Shown here: one piece after another, positions 9,675 to 18,880 of the stretch
How the letters are laid out: every line of letters begins with the position of its first letter
How positions within the stretch are numbered: position 1 is the first letter of the stretch
Assembly: GCA_963799315.1 (NCBI GenBank)
Contig: CAWCWP010000001.1
Location: 1,116,001-1,180,000 of the forward strand
Reading direction: 5' to 3'
Length of the DNA: 64,000 nt
DNA from: Parerythrobacter_A sp963799315
GTDB taxonomy: Bacteria > Pseudomonadota > Alphaproteobacteria > Sphingomonadales > Sphingomonadaceae
Translations under genes and position numbers: made by a program
Notes under the pieces: model-generated
What the model saw: the letters and a program-made list of their open reading frames with translations, nothing else
Database searches by the model: none
What the model was told of the DNA's origin: nothing

Positions 9675-10118
9675 ATGTCCGGCAAATTGATCTTCGTGCT
9701 TGCGGCGGTGTTCTTCGCCAACCCTGCACATGCGTGTCGCGTGTTTCTTGCGGAAGAAACGCGGCTGGAGCGCGCCTATGTCGACGACATAGTCACCGGC
9801 GTGGCACTCGTGCGTATCGATAGCGCGCGCCAAGTCGGACCGGTGGGACCGGACAGCAACCCTTGGGTCGCTGAGGCTACGGTTGGGCACGTAGTTTCTG
9901 GCAACGTCGCTTCCAATACGACGGCGATTGAGGGCGGGAGGGGATCGTCCATGTGCGAACTTAACCCACAAATTGCCGAGAAAGGCGCTTTGTGGGTCGT
10001 TTACTATTGGGGGGCACCCGGTTCATCGCAAAAGGTGTGGTTGGCGCTTCCGTTTGCACGGGCGTGGCGCGCCGATGCGCAGCTACGCCAGCGGCTGGGC
10101 CTGCCGAAACCATACTAA
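9675..10118 (+). CDS. Hypothetical secreted protein
   Basis: A 147-aa protein with a clear signal peptide (MSGKLIFVLAAVFFANPAHA, about residues 1-20) followed by Cys21. A second Cys lies in SSMCELNP, so a disulfide is possible. The mature part has alternating hydrophobic residues (GALWVVYYWG) typical of a small beta-rich periplasmic domain. The context does not resemble a lipobox. It converges on the aldolase gene after only three bases. The 270 bases upstream, to lon, contain no other gene that I can see. No family was recognised. Confidence 0.6.
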   Translation: MSGKLIFVLAAVFFANPAHACRVFLAEETRLERAYVDDIVTGVALVRIDSARQVGPVGPDSNPWVAEATVGHVVSGNVASNTTAIEGGRGSSMCELNPQIAEKGALWVVYYWGAPGSSQKVWLALPFARAWRADAQLRQRLGLPKPY

Positions 10119-10121
10119 AGG

Positions 10122-10916
10122 CTACTCCCTGAATCCTGCATCCAGCCGGTCTGCCTTGCGCAGCAATGCGGGCCAGGCGAGGCCGTTGGCGACCATGCCG
10201 ATACCGGCGGGCGGTGTCTGCGCCGCGACCTTTTCCGGCGTGCCCTGCGGCGGATTGTTCAGGTTCTCGCGGCCCGCGCTCAGCATGGCAATCTGCGCCG
10301 AACACGCGCGTTCGAGGAAATACAGGCGCAGGAAGCATTCGCCCACCGTGTTGCCGATGGTCAGCGTGCCGTGGTTGCGCAGGATCATCGCGTGCTTGTC
10401 GCCGATATCCTCGACCAGCCGCTCGCGTTCTTCCAGCTCGGTCGCGATGCCTTCATAGTCGTGATAGGCGATATCGCTGCGCGCGATCATGCCGGTCTGC
10501 GTATGCTCCAGCAGTCCGAATTCCATCGCGCTGACCGCCTGCCCCGCCGGGGTGTGCACGTGCATGACGGCCGCAGCCGCCTCGCAATTCATATGCAGCG
10601 CGGAATGGATTACGAAACCGGCGGGATTGACCGGATGTGCGGTTGGCAGGACCGGCTTGCCCTCGACGTCGATCTTGACGAGGTTGGAGGCGGTGATTTC
10701 CTCGAACATCATGTCGTAGGGGTTGATAAGGAAGTGATGCTCCGGCCCCGGCACCCGCGCGCTGAGATGGGTGAAGATCAGGTCGTCCCAACCGTAATAC
10801 GCCACCAGCCGATACGCCGCCGCCAGATCGACGCGGACCGCCCATTCCTCGTCGCTGACCTGCGCGCGAATGTCGGCGTCGCTGCCGCTTGCGTTGTCGT
10901 TCATCACCGTTGCCAT
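10122..10916 (-). CDS. Class II aldolase/adducin family protein
   Basis: A 264-aa single-domain protein of the zinc-dependent class II aldolase fold (L-fuculose-phosphate aldolase/adducin head). Zinc-binding histidines are seen in VMHVHTPAG (about 118-126) and a third in ILRNHGTLTIG (about 178-188). The N-terminal YGWDDLIFTHLSARVPG and NPYDMMFEEI blocks are typical of the subgroup annotated simply as class II aldolase. A strong GAGGAG lies just upstream of the start at 10916. The substrate cannot be predicted. Confidence 0.88.
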   Translation of the reverse strand: MATVMNDNASGSDADIRAQVSDEEWAVRVDLAAAYRLVAYYGWDDLIFTHLSARVPGPEHHFLINPYDMMFEEITASNLVKIDVEGKPVLPTAHPVNPAGFVIHSALHMNCEAAAAVMHVHTPAGQAVSAMEFGLLEHTQTGMIARSDIAYHDYEGIATELEERERLVEDIGDKHAMILRNHGTLTIGNTVGECFLRLYFLERACSAQIAMLSAGRENLNNPPQGTPEKVAAQTPPAGIGMVANGLAWPALLRKADRLDAGFRE

Positions 10917-10946
10917 CGTATTCGCTCCTCGTTGTATTCTGTGCGC

Positions 10947-11288
10947 TCAGCCCATGCCCGGCAGGTTGAACCCCGGTGGCAGCGCCATGCCGCCCTGCAC
11001 CTTTTTCATTTCCTCTTCGGAAACGCGATCCGCCTTGTCGCGCGCGTCGTTGAAGGCGGCGGTGACGAGGTCTTCGGTCATCTGCTTTTCGGACGGCACC
11101 ATCAGGCTGTCATCGATGGTGACGCCCAGAATGCGGCCCTTGGCGCTTGCGCGCACTTTTACGAGACCGCCGCCCGCCTGCCCCTCGACCTCGATCCCGT
11201 CGAGCTTGGCCTGCATGTCGTTCATCTGCGTCTGGATCGTTTCGGCCGCTTTCTGGGCGGCCTGGATCATTTCTTCCATGGATTGCAT
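10947..11288 (-). CDS. ybaB: YbaB/EbfC family nucleoid-associated protein
   Basis: Small dimeric DNA-binding protein, 113 aa. The N-terminal helix MEEMIQAAQKAAETIQTQMN and the central VKVRASAKGRILGVTIDDS strand region are family hallmarks. The C-terminus is Gly/Met/Pro-rich (ALPPGFNLPGMG), as in alphaproteobacterial members. It lies directly downstream of dnaX on the same strand (19-base gap), the conserved dnaX-ybaB(-recR) order. Confidence 0.93.
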   Translation of the reverse strand: MQSMEEMIQAAQKAAETIQTQMNDMQAKLDGIEVEGQAGGGLVKVRASAKGRILGVTIDDSLMVPSEKQMTEDLVTAAFNDARDKADRVSEEEMKKVQGGMALPPGFNLPGMG

Positions 11289-11306
11289 CGGTCGGGTTCC
11301 TTGCTG

Positions 11307-13071
11307 TCAGGCAAACTTGCTGGAGGGATGTGCGGCTGGTTCCGGCGCTGTATCGTCGAGCAGTTCCGCATCGGGAAAGGCCGCCAGCGTCGCCTGCACC
11401 AGCGGATGCGCCAGCCGCGCCTCGCGTGCCGCATTTTCAGCCGCAGCGGCCTGTTCGTCAAGCGTGGGCGCAGATGGCGCGGACGCATCGGCAGGCGGGA
11501 GCTGCTTCACCTGCCACGGGTCGCCAGTGAGTTTCTGCAAGGCGGCGCGCAGGTCAGCGTCGATAGTGTCGGTAAAAGTGGCATCGCGCCGGTAGTGCAG
11601 CGTGCCGGGCTCCAGTGTCTCGACACGGATCTGGTGCCGCATGACCGAGGCGACGATCAGGTGGCCTGCGTCCTCGACCTGCTGCGCCAGCGCGGCCCAG
11701 TCGAGCTTCGCAACGGGCGCGGGCGCATCGGCTGGTACATTTTCCGGGGCAGCGACGGGCGGTGCCTTGGCCAGATCGTCCAGCATCCGCGCCATCTTTG
11801 CCGGGATCGGGCATGTCGGCAGCATGCAGCACGCGCAGCAGCGCCATCTGTGCACTCGCCAGCGGATCGGGCGCGGTCCGCACCTCGTCATGCCCCTTCA
11901 GCAGCAACTGCCACAGCCGGTGCAGCTGTCCGGCGGAAAGGCGCGCGACCCAGTCGGCCAGCGCGGCGCTTTCCTCCTCCGACACCGCGTCGGGCGCTGC
12001 ATCGCCGATTTGTGCAACGGTGATGCGATGCACCAGGTCCATCATCCCACGCATCAATGCCAGCGGCTCGACCCCCAGCGCATACTGGTCCGCAATCCCG
12101 GTCAGCAGCGCCTCGCCATCGCCCTCCAGTATCGCGCCGAGCAGCCGACGCTGCGCCGTCTTGTCCGCCAGCCCCAGCATATCGCGCACGCGGTCTGCGG
12201 TGATCTTGCCTCTTTCATCGGCAGCACCTTCCAGATCGGCATGGCTGATCGCCTGATCAAGAATCGACAGGCCATCGCGCACCGACCCCTCCGCCGCCGC
12301 CGCAATCATCGCCAGCGCCTGCGCGTCGGCCTCGACCTCTTCCTGCTCGCAGACCCAGCCGAAATGTTTCGCCAGCATGTCGGTGGTGATGCGCCGCAGG
12401 TCGAACCGCTGCGTGCGGCTCAGCACCGTCACCGGCAGCTTCTCGACTTCGGTGGTGGCGAACAGGAACTTCACATGCGCGGGCGGTTCTTCCAGCGTCT
12501 TCAGCAGCGCGTTGAAAGCGTTCTTCGACAGCATGTGGACTTCGTCGATGATGTAGATCTTGTAGCGCGCGCTGACCGCGGCGTAGCGGACCGCCTCGAT
12601 AATCGCGCGCATGTCATCGACGCCGGTGTGACTGGCGGCGTCCATCTCGATCACGTCGATATCGCGCCCTTCGGCGATGGCGACGCAATGCTCGCATTCC
12701 CCGCACGGATCGACTGTCGGCCCGCCCTGCCCGTCCGGCCCGATGCAGTTGAGTGCCTTGGCAATGAGGCGCGCGGTCGAGGTCTTGCCGACCCCGCGCA
12801 CGCCGGTCATCAGGAAAGCATGGGCCAGCCGGTCGCGCGCAATGGCATTGGCGAGCGTGCGGACCATCGGTTCCTGACCGATCAGTTCGCTGAATGTCTG
12901 AGGCCGGTATTTGCGCGCAAGGACGCGATAGGGTTGCGCGATGGTGGCCGGTTTCGCAGCGTCCGCCTCTGGCGCGCCGAACATGGCTTCCTGCCCCGCA
13001 GCCTCCAGCTCCGCAGCAGATGGCGCATCTTCTGTTGCATCGGGAAGGGGCTGATCGGGAGATTCGGTCAT
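11307..13071 (-). CDS. dnaX: DNA polymerase III subunit gamma/tau, one frame break
   Basis: Clamp-loader ATPase subunit of the replicative polymerase. From the preferred ATG at 13071 the order is YRVLARKYRPQTFSELIGQ, Walker A GVRGVGKTSTAR, a four-Cys zinc module ending CGECEHC, the DEVH Walker B, and TQRFDLRR of sensor 1. Domain III and a C-terminal tau-like tail follow. The frame changes near 11810 (DMPDPGKD in one frame, AKMARMLDDLAK in the next), consistent with one extra base. There is no slippery A-A-A-A-A-A-G-like site there, so a programmed gamma frameshift is not indicated. It lies between the SRP RNA gene and ybaB. Confidence 0.92.
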
Positions 13072-13187
13072 CGCGTCACGAGGGTAGGCTGCGCCTGCCG
13101 AAATGTCATGGGCCCAAATGTCACGGGTCCGAATGTCAAGGATAAGGCTTGGCGCGAACCACAACCGCGATACGATGTCGGAAATAG

Positions 13188-13271
13188 GAGCCGGGCGACC
13201 CGCCGCAATTCACCTGGGCTGCTTCCTTCCGGACCTGACCCGGTGAGCGAACGCAAACGTCCACCCGACTC
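13188..13271 (-). ncRNA. ffs: Signal recognition particle RNA (4.5S, bacterial small type)
   Basis: The minus strand carries the universally conserved SRP domain IV sequence CAGGTCCGGAAGGAAGCAGC, the Ffh-binding hairpin. The ends pair: GAGTCGGGT at the 5' side (13263-13271) with GCCCGGCTC at the 3' side (13188-13196), allowing G-U pairs. The length of about 84 nt fits the small alphaproteobacterial form. The exact ends may extend by a few bases. Its position upstream of dnaX on the same strand is also typical. Confidence 0.93.
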
Positions 13272-13394
13272 CCGTTGCGCGATATGTGAGGAGGGCGCGT
13301 GAAATGCAAGCGATGCGCGCGCCGATTGGACATCGCGCGGCTTTGCGGCCAATACTGTCCGCATTAGTTACGCAACCCATTGGAATTGCACCGA

Positions 13395-13865
13395 ATGCGC
13401 AGCCCCAAACTCGCCTCCGTCCTGTCGATAGCCTGCGCGATGGCTGTCGCCGCCCCGCAGATGGCGCACGCACAAACCGTCGAGTTCGGGGATGACAGCA
13501 GCACTTGGGCGAAGGATGGCGAGTGCGACGATCCGCGCTTCGTCGGCGAAGGCATGACCAAAACGCCGCTGTTGCCGCAGGATACCGGACGCGACGCGAC
13601 CGATTGCCGCGCGGCGTTCGAACGTGGAACGATCAGGCTTGGCGACGACGGCGACGATCTGGTCGAACCGGCGGTGCGCGACACCAGCTATATCGATTTC
13701 GGCGACGATAGCGGCGAGTTCTCGCGCGATGGCGAATGCGACGACCGCCGCTTTACCGGCGTCGGCATGACACGCACACCATTGCTGGATGCGGATATCC
13801 GCGCCGATGCGAGCGATTGCCGCGAAGCCTATCGCGAAGGGCGGATCGACCTCGCGACCAGCTAA
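13395..13865 (+). CDS. Secreted protein with two copies of a DGECDD-type module
   Basis: A 156-aa protein starting at ATG 13395 (a TTG at 13380 is less likely). A signal peptide (residues 1-24, ending AAPQMAHA) is followed by two tandem modules of about 55 residues. Copy 1 has VEFGDDSSTWAKDGECDDPR and copy 2 has IDFGDDSGEFSRDGECDDRR; each continues with GxGMT(K/R)TPLL and then a second Cys in (A/S)DCR. Each module therefore holds one Cys pair and many acidic residues, suggesting a disulfide-stabilised, perhaps cation-binding fold (inference). The module is known to me only as an uncharacterised bacterial secreted domain. Confidence 0.75.
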   Translation: MRSPKLASVLSIACAMAVAAPQMAHAQTVEFGDDSSTWAKDGECDDPRFVGEGMTKTPLLPQDTGRDATDCRAAFERGTIRLGDDGDDLVEPAVRDTSYIDFGDDSGEFSRDGECDDRRFTGVGMTRTPLLDADIRADASDCREAYREGRIDLATS

Positions 13866-13871
13866 GCGCGA

Positions 13872-14151
13872 CTAGCGGAAATTGTCGGCGTAAGCTTGCA
13901 ATTTGAGCGATTTGTGCGGCGTGGCATGGACGCGCGCGGGTATGCCATGCTTCGCGGCATAGGCCTTCGCCGCATCCTTGTCCGGAAAGGTGAGCTGCAC
14001 CTGCGCCTGCGTATCGCCGCTGCCGGTCCAGCCCATCAAGCGGGTCGGCCTGGCGTGCTTCGGACTGTTCGAATTCCAGCACCCATTCGTCGGTGCGCGC
14101 GCGGCCCGACTGCATGGCATGTTTCGGGCGTTGATAGATACGGGCTGACAT
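13872..14151 (-). CDS. NDUFS4-like complex I accessory protein (ETC complex I subunit), one frame break
   Basis: Small protein of about 92 aa, homologous to the 18-kDa subunit NDUFS4 of mitochondrial complex I, a family kept in alphaproteobacteria. The N-terminus MSARIYQRPKHAMQSGRARTD and the C-terminus HKSLKLQAYADNFR are diagnostic, as is MGWTGSGDTQAQVQL in the middle. The frame changes near 14040 (DPL to MGW), explained by one extra T. It would act at the NADH:quinone oxidoreductase peripheral arm. It lies convergent to the DGECDD protein, with a six-base gap. Confidence 0.88.
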
Positions 14152-14190
14152 GTAGAGTACAGTGCCGCGTCCCGCACGCCAGCGCAAGTC

Positions 14191-16654
14191 CTACCGCTTG
14201 CGTTCGAACGCCTTGCGGGTCTTCAGGCTGGGCGCTTCCAGCCACGGTTCGTCGGGCCAGCGATGTTTGGGATAGCGCCCCTTCATATCCTTGCGCACAT
14301 CGGCCCAGCTGCCGCGCCAGAAGCCGGGCAAGTCGCGTGTCGCCTGCACCGGACGGTTCGCGGGACTGGTGAGTTTCAGCAGCAGCGGCACCCGCTCGCC
14401 CTGCGCGCCGATCAGCGGATGATGGTCCATGCCCGAACATCGCCTGCACGCGCACCGTCACGCTGGGCGCATCGTCACCGGCATACTCTATCGCGTGCGT
14501 CGTGCCTGCCGGAGTCGTGAAGCTGGCGGGGGCGGCATCGCGGAGGAGCTCCTGGTCGGACCAGGACAGTGTTGCCAGCACAGCATCGGCAACTCTGCTT
14601 TCGGAAAAAGCAAGATTTGTGCGCCCTTCCACTAGCGGGCGAAGCCACTGGTCCGCCGCCTTGCGCAGCGCGCCGGGTGATAGCGCTTCGATCCCGGCAT
14701 ACCGCCCGCGCGCGAGCAGGGCGGCGGGAACCAGCGTCTCCACAGCGTTGCCGCCTTTTTCCACAAGCATATCCACAACCGCCGCGCGGTCCGGTGCGGG
14801 GTCTGGACCGCTGGCCAGCACGATCGCGCCAAGTCGCCGTTCGAGGCGCGCCTCGACCCGACCTGCGCCCTCGTTCCAATTCAACACCGAGCGGCTTTCG
14901 ATCAGATCGCCGAGCGCATGTTCGATATCGTCCGCCGCGAGTTCCGCCGCCGCCGTGATCCGCGCGCCCTTCGCCTGACCCTGCGCATCGACCACAATCA
15001 GCCATTCCGCGCGGTTCAGCGGGCTCGCCGGATCGAGTATATAGCCCCGTCCGCCCGCGCTGACCCAATGCTCGCCCGAAGCCGAACGGCGGTTTGCGAT
15101 ATTGTCCGGGTTCGCGAGGGCGAGGCAGATTGCGCTACCACCCCGTCCGTTCGGGCCGAGGGCACTGCATCGGTTTCGGGGGCGAGCAATGTCTCGGCCG
15201 CCCTCGCCCAGCGCGCCGCCAGCTTTCGGCTCGACACGGCGCGCTTACCCCGGTCGCTGTCCCAGCGCGCCAGCCGCGCGAGCAAGTCTTCACCCCGCCC
15301 GCCAAGCCCGCGTTCCTGCGCAAGCAACACCAGCTTGGCCACGTCACCCGAACACCCGGCGCGCGCACCGAACAGCACTGCCGCAGCGGAAACCGGGTCC
15401 ATCGGCAACGCCGCGACCTTCCGCCCCCAATCGGTGATGCGCCTCCCGTCATGCAATGCGCCCAGCTTTTCCAGCCGTCCGCGCGCCGACGCAATCGACG
15501 CCTCGGGTGGCGCATCGAGCCACGGGAGCGATTGCGGATCGCCCGCGCCCCATCGCGCCAGCGACAGCACCAGCGGCGCAAGATCGGCCGTCTCGATTTC
15601 GGGCGGCGCGTAAGGCGGACGACCCGGATGCGCAGCTTCGGCCCACAGGCGATAGGCGACCCCCGGCCCCTGTCGCGCGGCGCGCCCTGCCCGCTGGCCC
15701 GCCGCCGCCTGGCTGGCGCGACGGGTCTCCAGCCGCGTGGTGCCTGCTGCGTGGTCGAACACGGCCTGGCGACTCAGCCCGCTATCGACAACGACCCGCA
15801 CCCCGTCGAGCGTCAGCGAGGTTTCCGCAATCGCCGTGGCCAGCACGATGCGCCGTCGCCCTTTCGGATCGCGGCGTATCGCCATGCGCTGGTCTGCCGG
15901 CAGGACTTGCCCGTGCAGCGGCAGGATCGGGGTGTCCGGAAAGCGCGCCTCCAGCCGTTCGCGTGAGCGTTCGATCTCGCGCACACCGGGCAGGAACGCC
16001 AGGATATCGCCGTCGGTTTCTCGCCACGCCAGCGCCACCGCAGCGTGCCATCGCATCTTCGATCCGCGCGTCGGCGCGCGCGTCCAGCCAGCGGATGTCG
16101 AGCGGATAAGCGCGGCCTTCGCTCTCGATGACAGGCGCTTCGCCACCCAGCAGTGACGCGAACCGTGCACCGTCTATGGTGGCCGACATCACGCAGATGC
16201 GCAGATCGGGCCGCAACACCGCGCGGCTTTCCAGCGCCAGCGCGAGGCCCAGATCGCTGTCCAGATGCCGCTCATGCGCCTCGTCGAACAACACCGCCGA
16301 AACGCCGGGCAACTCCGCATCGTCGAGCAGGCGGTTCACGAAAATCGCTTCGGTCATCACCAGGATGCGTGTGTCGGGGCCGGTGCGGCTGTCCATGCGC
16401 GTGAGGTAGCCGACTGTTCGCCCGACTGGCTCGCCCAGCATCTCCGCCATGCGCTCCGCCGCCGCGCGGGCAGCGACCCGGCGCGGGCTGAGCAGGATGA
16501 CCTCCCCGTCGCACCAGCTCCGGTCGAGCAAGACAGGTGCAACCGCTGTCGTCTTGCCCGCGCCCGGCGGGGCGACGAGAACGGCGGCACCGGTGGCGTC
16601 CAGCGCCGTCAACAGCTCCGGCAGGACGGCATGAATTGGGAGCGTTTCAGCCAT
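14191..16654 (-). CDS. hrpB: ATP-dependent helicase HrpB, about three frame breaks
   Basis: DEAH-box RNA helicase of the HrpA/HrpB group. Visible in order: Walker A APPGAGKTT (about 31-39), DEAH box in VLFDEAHERHLDSD, motif III MSAT, LDGVRVVVDSGLSR, motif VI QRAGRAARQGPG, then the HrpB C-terminal domain ending RDLPGFWRGSWADVRKDMKG and PKHRWPDEPW. The frame changes near 16045 (extra base), in 15110-15170 (net one base missing or two extra), and near 14430 (extra base). The rest is colinear with a protein of about 820 aa. Its role in RNA metabolism is not well defined in alphaproteobacteria. Confidence 0.9.
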
Positions 16655-16687
16655 CGAGGAAGAGTTAAGCGCGGACTGCGCTACGTC

Positions 16688-17698
16688 TCAATACCCGCGC
16701 GCCACCGCGAAATCGGCGGCTTCCGCCATCGCGGCGCGCGCCTTGCTGTCGGGGAAGATGCTGATTGCGTCTTTCGCCCGGTCGGCAAAATGTCGGGCGC
16801 GTTCCCGCGTGGCCGCCAGCGCATCGTATTTGGCGATCAGCGCGATGGCCCGCTCCAGCTCGTCCGCGCCGTTGCGCACGCCCGAAATCGCGGATTGCCA
16901 GAATGCGCGCTCTTCCTCCGTCCCGCGCGCATAGGCGAGGATCACCGGCAGCGTCATCTTGCCTTCGCGGAAATCGTCGCCGCGATCCTTGCCCATTGCG
17001 GCGGCATCGGAATCGTAATCGATGGCATCATCCACCAGCTGGAACGCGACGCCCAGATTGCGGCCGTAATCGTCCAGCGCCCGCTCCTCGCGCTCGCCGC
17101 ATTCGGCCACGACGGCGGCGATGCGGCTGGCGGCGGCGAACAGCGCGGCGGTCTTCGCGCCGATGATCGACAGATAGCGTTCCTCGCTCGTTTCGATCTT
17201 GCGCTGCGCGGTCAGCTGGTCGACCTCGCCCTCCGCAATCACCGCGCTGGCGTTGGACAGGATTTTCAGCACTTTCAGGCTGCCGTCCTCGGTCATCAGT
17301 TCGAAGCTGCGGCTGAACAGGAAATCGCCAACCAGCACGGTGGCGGGATTGCCGAAGATGATATTGGCCGCCGCCTTGCCGCGCCGCATCTCGCTGCCGT
17401 CCACCACATCGTCGTGCAGCAGGGTGGCGGTGTGGATGAACTCGACCGCAGCGGCCAGCGTGTGGTGGCGCGCACCCTGATACCCGACCAGCTCCGCACC
17501 GGCGAGCGTCAGCATCGGGCGCAAACGCTTGCCGCCGCCTGAAATCAGGTGCCCCGCCAGCGCCGGAATCAGCGGAATCTCGCTCTGCATCCGGTCGAGG
17601 ATGACCGTGTTCACGGCATTCATGCCCGGCGCGGTCAGCGCCAGCATTGCATCGAGCGAGGGCCGACGGGTCGGCAGGGGAACGATTTGTGCCGTCAT
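16688..17698 (-). CDS. Polyprenyl diphosphate synthase (octaprenyl/decaprenyl type)
   Basis: Trans-isoprenyl diphosphate synthase that makes the side chain for ubiquinone. From ATG 17698 the protein is 336 aa. Motifs: GGGKRLRP (54-61), first Asp-rich motif HDDVVD (95-100) with downstream MRRGK, and second Asp-rich motif LVDDAIDY (221-228). The in-frame extension upstream of 17698 lacks family similarity, so the shorter start was chosen. Product chain length cannot be read by eye, although alphaproteobacteria commonly make Q-10. It is divergent from the chorismate mutase gene. UbiA at 57 kb would use its product. Confidence 0.92.
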   Translation of the reverse strand: MTAQIVPLPTRRPSLDAMLALTAPGMNAVNTVILDRMQSEIPLIPALAGHLISGGGKRLRPMLTLAGAELVGYQGARHHTLAAAVEFIHTATLLHDDVVDGSEMRRGKAAANIIFGNPATVLVGDFLFSRSFELMTEDGSLKVLKILSNASAVIAEGEVDQLTAQRKIETSEERYLSIIGAKTAALFAAASRIAAVVAECGEREERALDDYGRNLGVAFQLVDDAIDYDSDAAAMGKDRGDDFREGKMTLPVILAYARGTEEERAFWQSAISGVRNGADELERAIALIAKYDALAATRERARHFADRAKDAISIFPDSKARAAMAEAADFAVARGY

Positions 17699-17789
17699 GG
17701 TGCTTTGCAACATGCTAGGCGGCCTGCGTAATGGCAAGGGTAAAGCGGACGATTGCTGGCGCGGCAGTCGCCATGATAGGAGTGCAACC

Positions 17790-18077
17790 ATGACCGACAG
17801 CGATCCCCAGCTTGCCCGTTTCCGGCGCAGCATCGACAATATCGACGCCGCGCTGGTTCACATGCTGGCCGAGCGGTTCCGCATTACGCAGGCGGTCGGT
17901 GCCTACAAGGCGACCAGCGACCTGCCGCCCGCCGATCCGGCGCGCGAGGAGAAGCAGATCGCCCGCCTGCGCGCGCTGGCGGAGGAAGCCGAGCTGGACC
18001 CCGAATTCAGCGAGAAATTCCTGCGCTTCATCATCGACGAAGTCATCCGCCATCACCAGCAGGCGCGCGGCGAATAG
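17790..18077 (+). CDS. Chorismate mutase (AroQ class)
   Basis: All-helical enzyme converting chorismate to prephenate in phenylalanine/tyrosine synthesis. It is 95 aa, the single-domain length. The first helix has RFRRSIDNIDAALVHMLAERF and the second has QAVGAYKATSDLPPADPAREE, supplying the conserved Arg, Lys and Asp residues of the AroQ active site. The final helix IIDEVIRHHQ carries the usual terminal residues. ATG 17790 follows AGGAG with good spacing. It is intact, with only three bases before the proposed end of the convergent lipoprotein gene. Confidence 0.9.
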   Translation: MTDSDPQLARFRRSIDNIDAALVHMLAERFRITQAVGAYKATSDLPPADPAREEKQIARLRALAEEAELDPEFSEKFLRFIIDEVIRHHQQARGE

Positions 18078-18080
18078 CGC

Positions 18081-18804
18081 CTATTCGGGCTGCTTTTCAG
18101 GCTGCGAACTGTCGCGGCGGACCCGCGCGGGGCGCTGGCGACGCTCGGTAGGTTGGGTGGACGGTCGGGCGCGCGGTGCAGCCTGCGGACGCTGGGGCCG
18201 CTGCGCTTCCGCCTGCGGACCCGACGGTTGCCGCGCCGCTCCGCGCGGTTCGCGCGCTCGCGGTCCGCACGTGCGATCGCGGTGTACTGCGTATTATCCA
18301 CTCGCGAGCGCGCCGCCGTTCGCGGCGTTCTTCACGCCGGTCGGTGCGGCGGTCTGCACGCCTTTCCTCGCGACGTTCCGCACGCCTGTCCGACGGCGTT
18401 CTTCGCGACGCGTCCGCGCGCCTGTCCGCGCGACGTTCGGCCCGCCGTCCGTCGCGATAGATACCGTCCCGCCCGCGCGAATAGCCGGACCAGTTTTCCC
18501 GTCGCTCGCGCCGGTCGCGCCGCAATTCGCGGCGACGTTCCCAATAGGCGCGCTGGCGATTGTTCCAGCGGAAGCGGTCACCGCGCCGGTCGAAAACGTG
18601 AATGCCGACACCCGGATAATAGAAATTGTCGTACCAGCCGAACCCGTAGCCAGTGCTGTACGGCGTGGCATAGCCACCATCGTAACCGTAGCCGTATCCG
18701 TCGTCATAGCCGTAGCCATACCCGTCATCGTAAAACGAGGTGCAGGCCCCAAGCGCCAGAGCACCGGCGGCGGCGAGCGTGATTTTCAGGGTCGGCAAAG
18801 GCAC
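18081..18804 (-). CDS. Gly/Tyr-repeat, Arg-rich lipoprotein, C-terminus probably frame-broken
   Basis: Envelope lipoprotein of unknown function. The lipobox LALGAC gives Cys21. It is followed by DDGYGYGY repeats (about residues 26-43), an aromatic segment GFGWYDNFYYPGVGIHVFDRRGDRFRW, and a long Arg/Asp/Glu-rich coiled stretch. In the uninterrupted frame the tail becomes atypical after ERRRAREW and ends at 18097. Reading VDNTQYTAIARADRERAN in a second frame and SGPQAEAQRPQRPQAAPRAR in a third ends at 18081, with a composition much more like the protein. Two single-base errors are therefore suspected. It may be a cell-wall or surface-associated protein. Confidence 0.65.
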
Positions 18805-18880
18805 GTGTCTTCTCCATCCGGCGGATAGGCACCCGCCATTGTTCAGTGTTTCCGATGATTAGCTGAACGGATTTGAACGC

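Noticed and set aside
11780..11840. Programmed frameshift in dnaX producing gamma and tau
   Set aside because: The break needs a skipped base, and no A/T-rich slippery heptamer or stimulatory hairpin is visible at the site. The same type of break occurs in many unrelated genes here, so an error is simpler.
10371..13302. Long open frames on the plus strand opposite dnaX and the aldolase (over 500 codons)
   Set aside because: They are antisense shadows of high-GC coding sequence: composition is Arg/His/Gln-rich, and no ribosome site or conserved motif is present. The minus strand holds well-known genes.
14918..16109. Plus-strand frames over hrpB as genes
   Set aside because: Their products are Arg/Pro/Ala-rich antisense translations with no motif, opposite a clear DEAH helicase.
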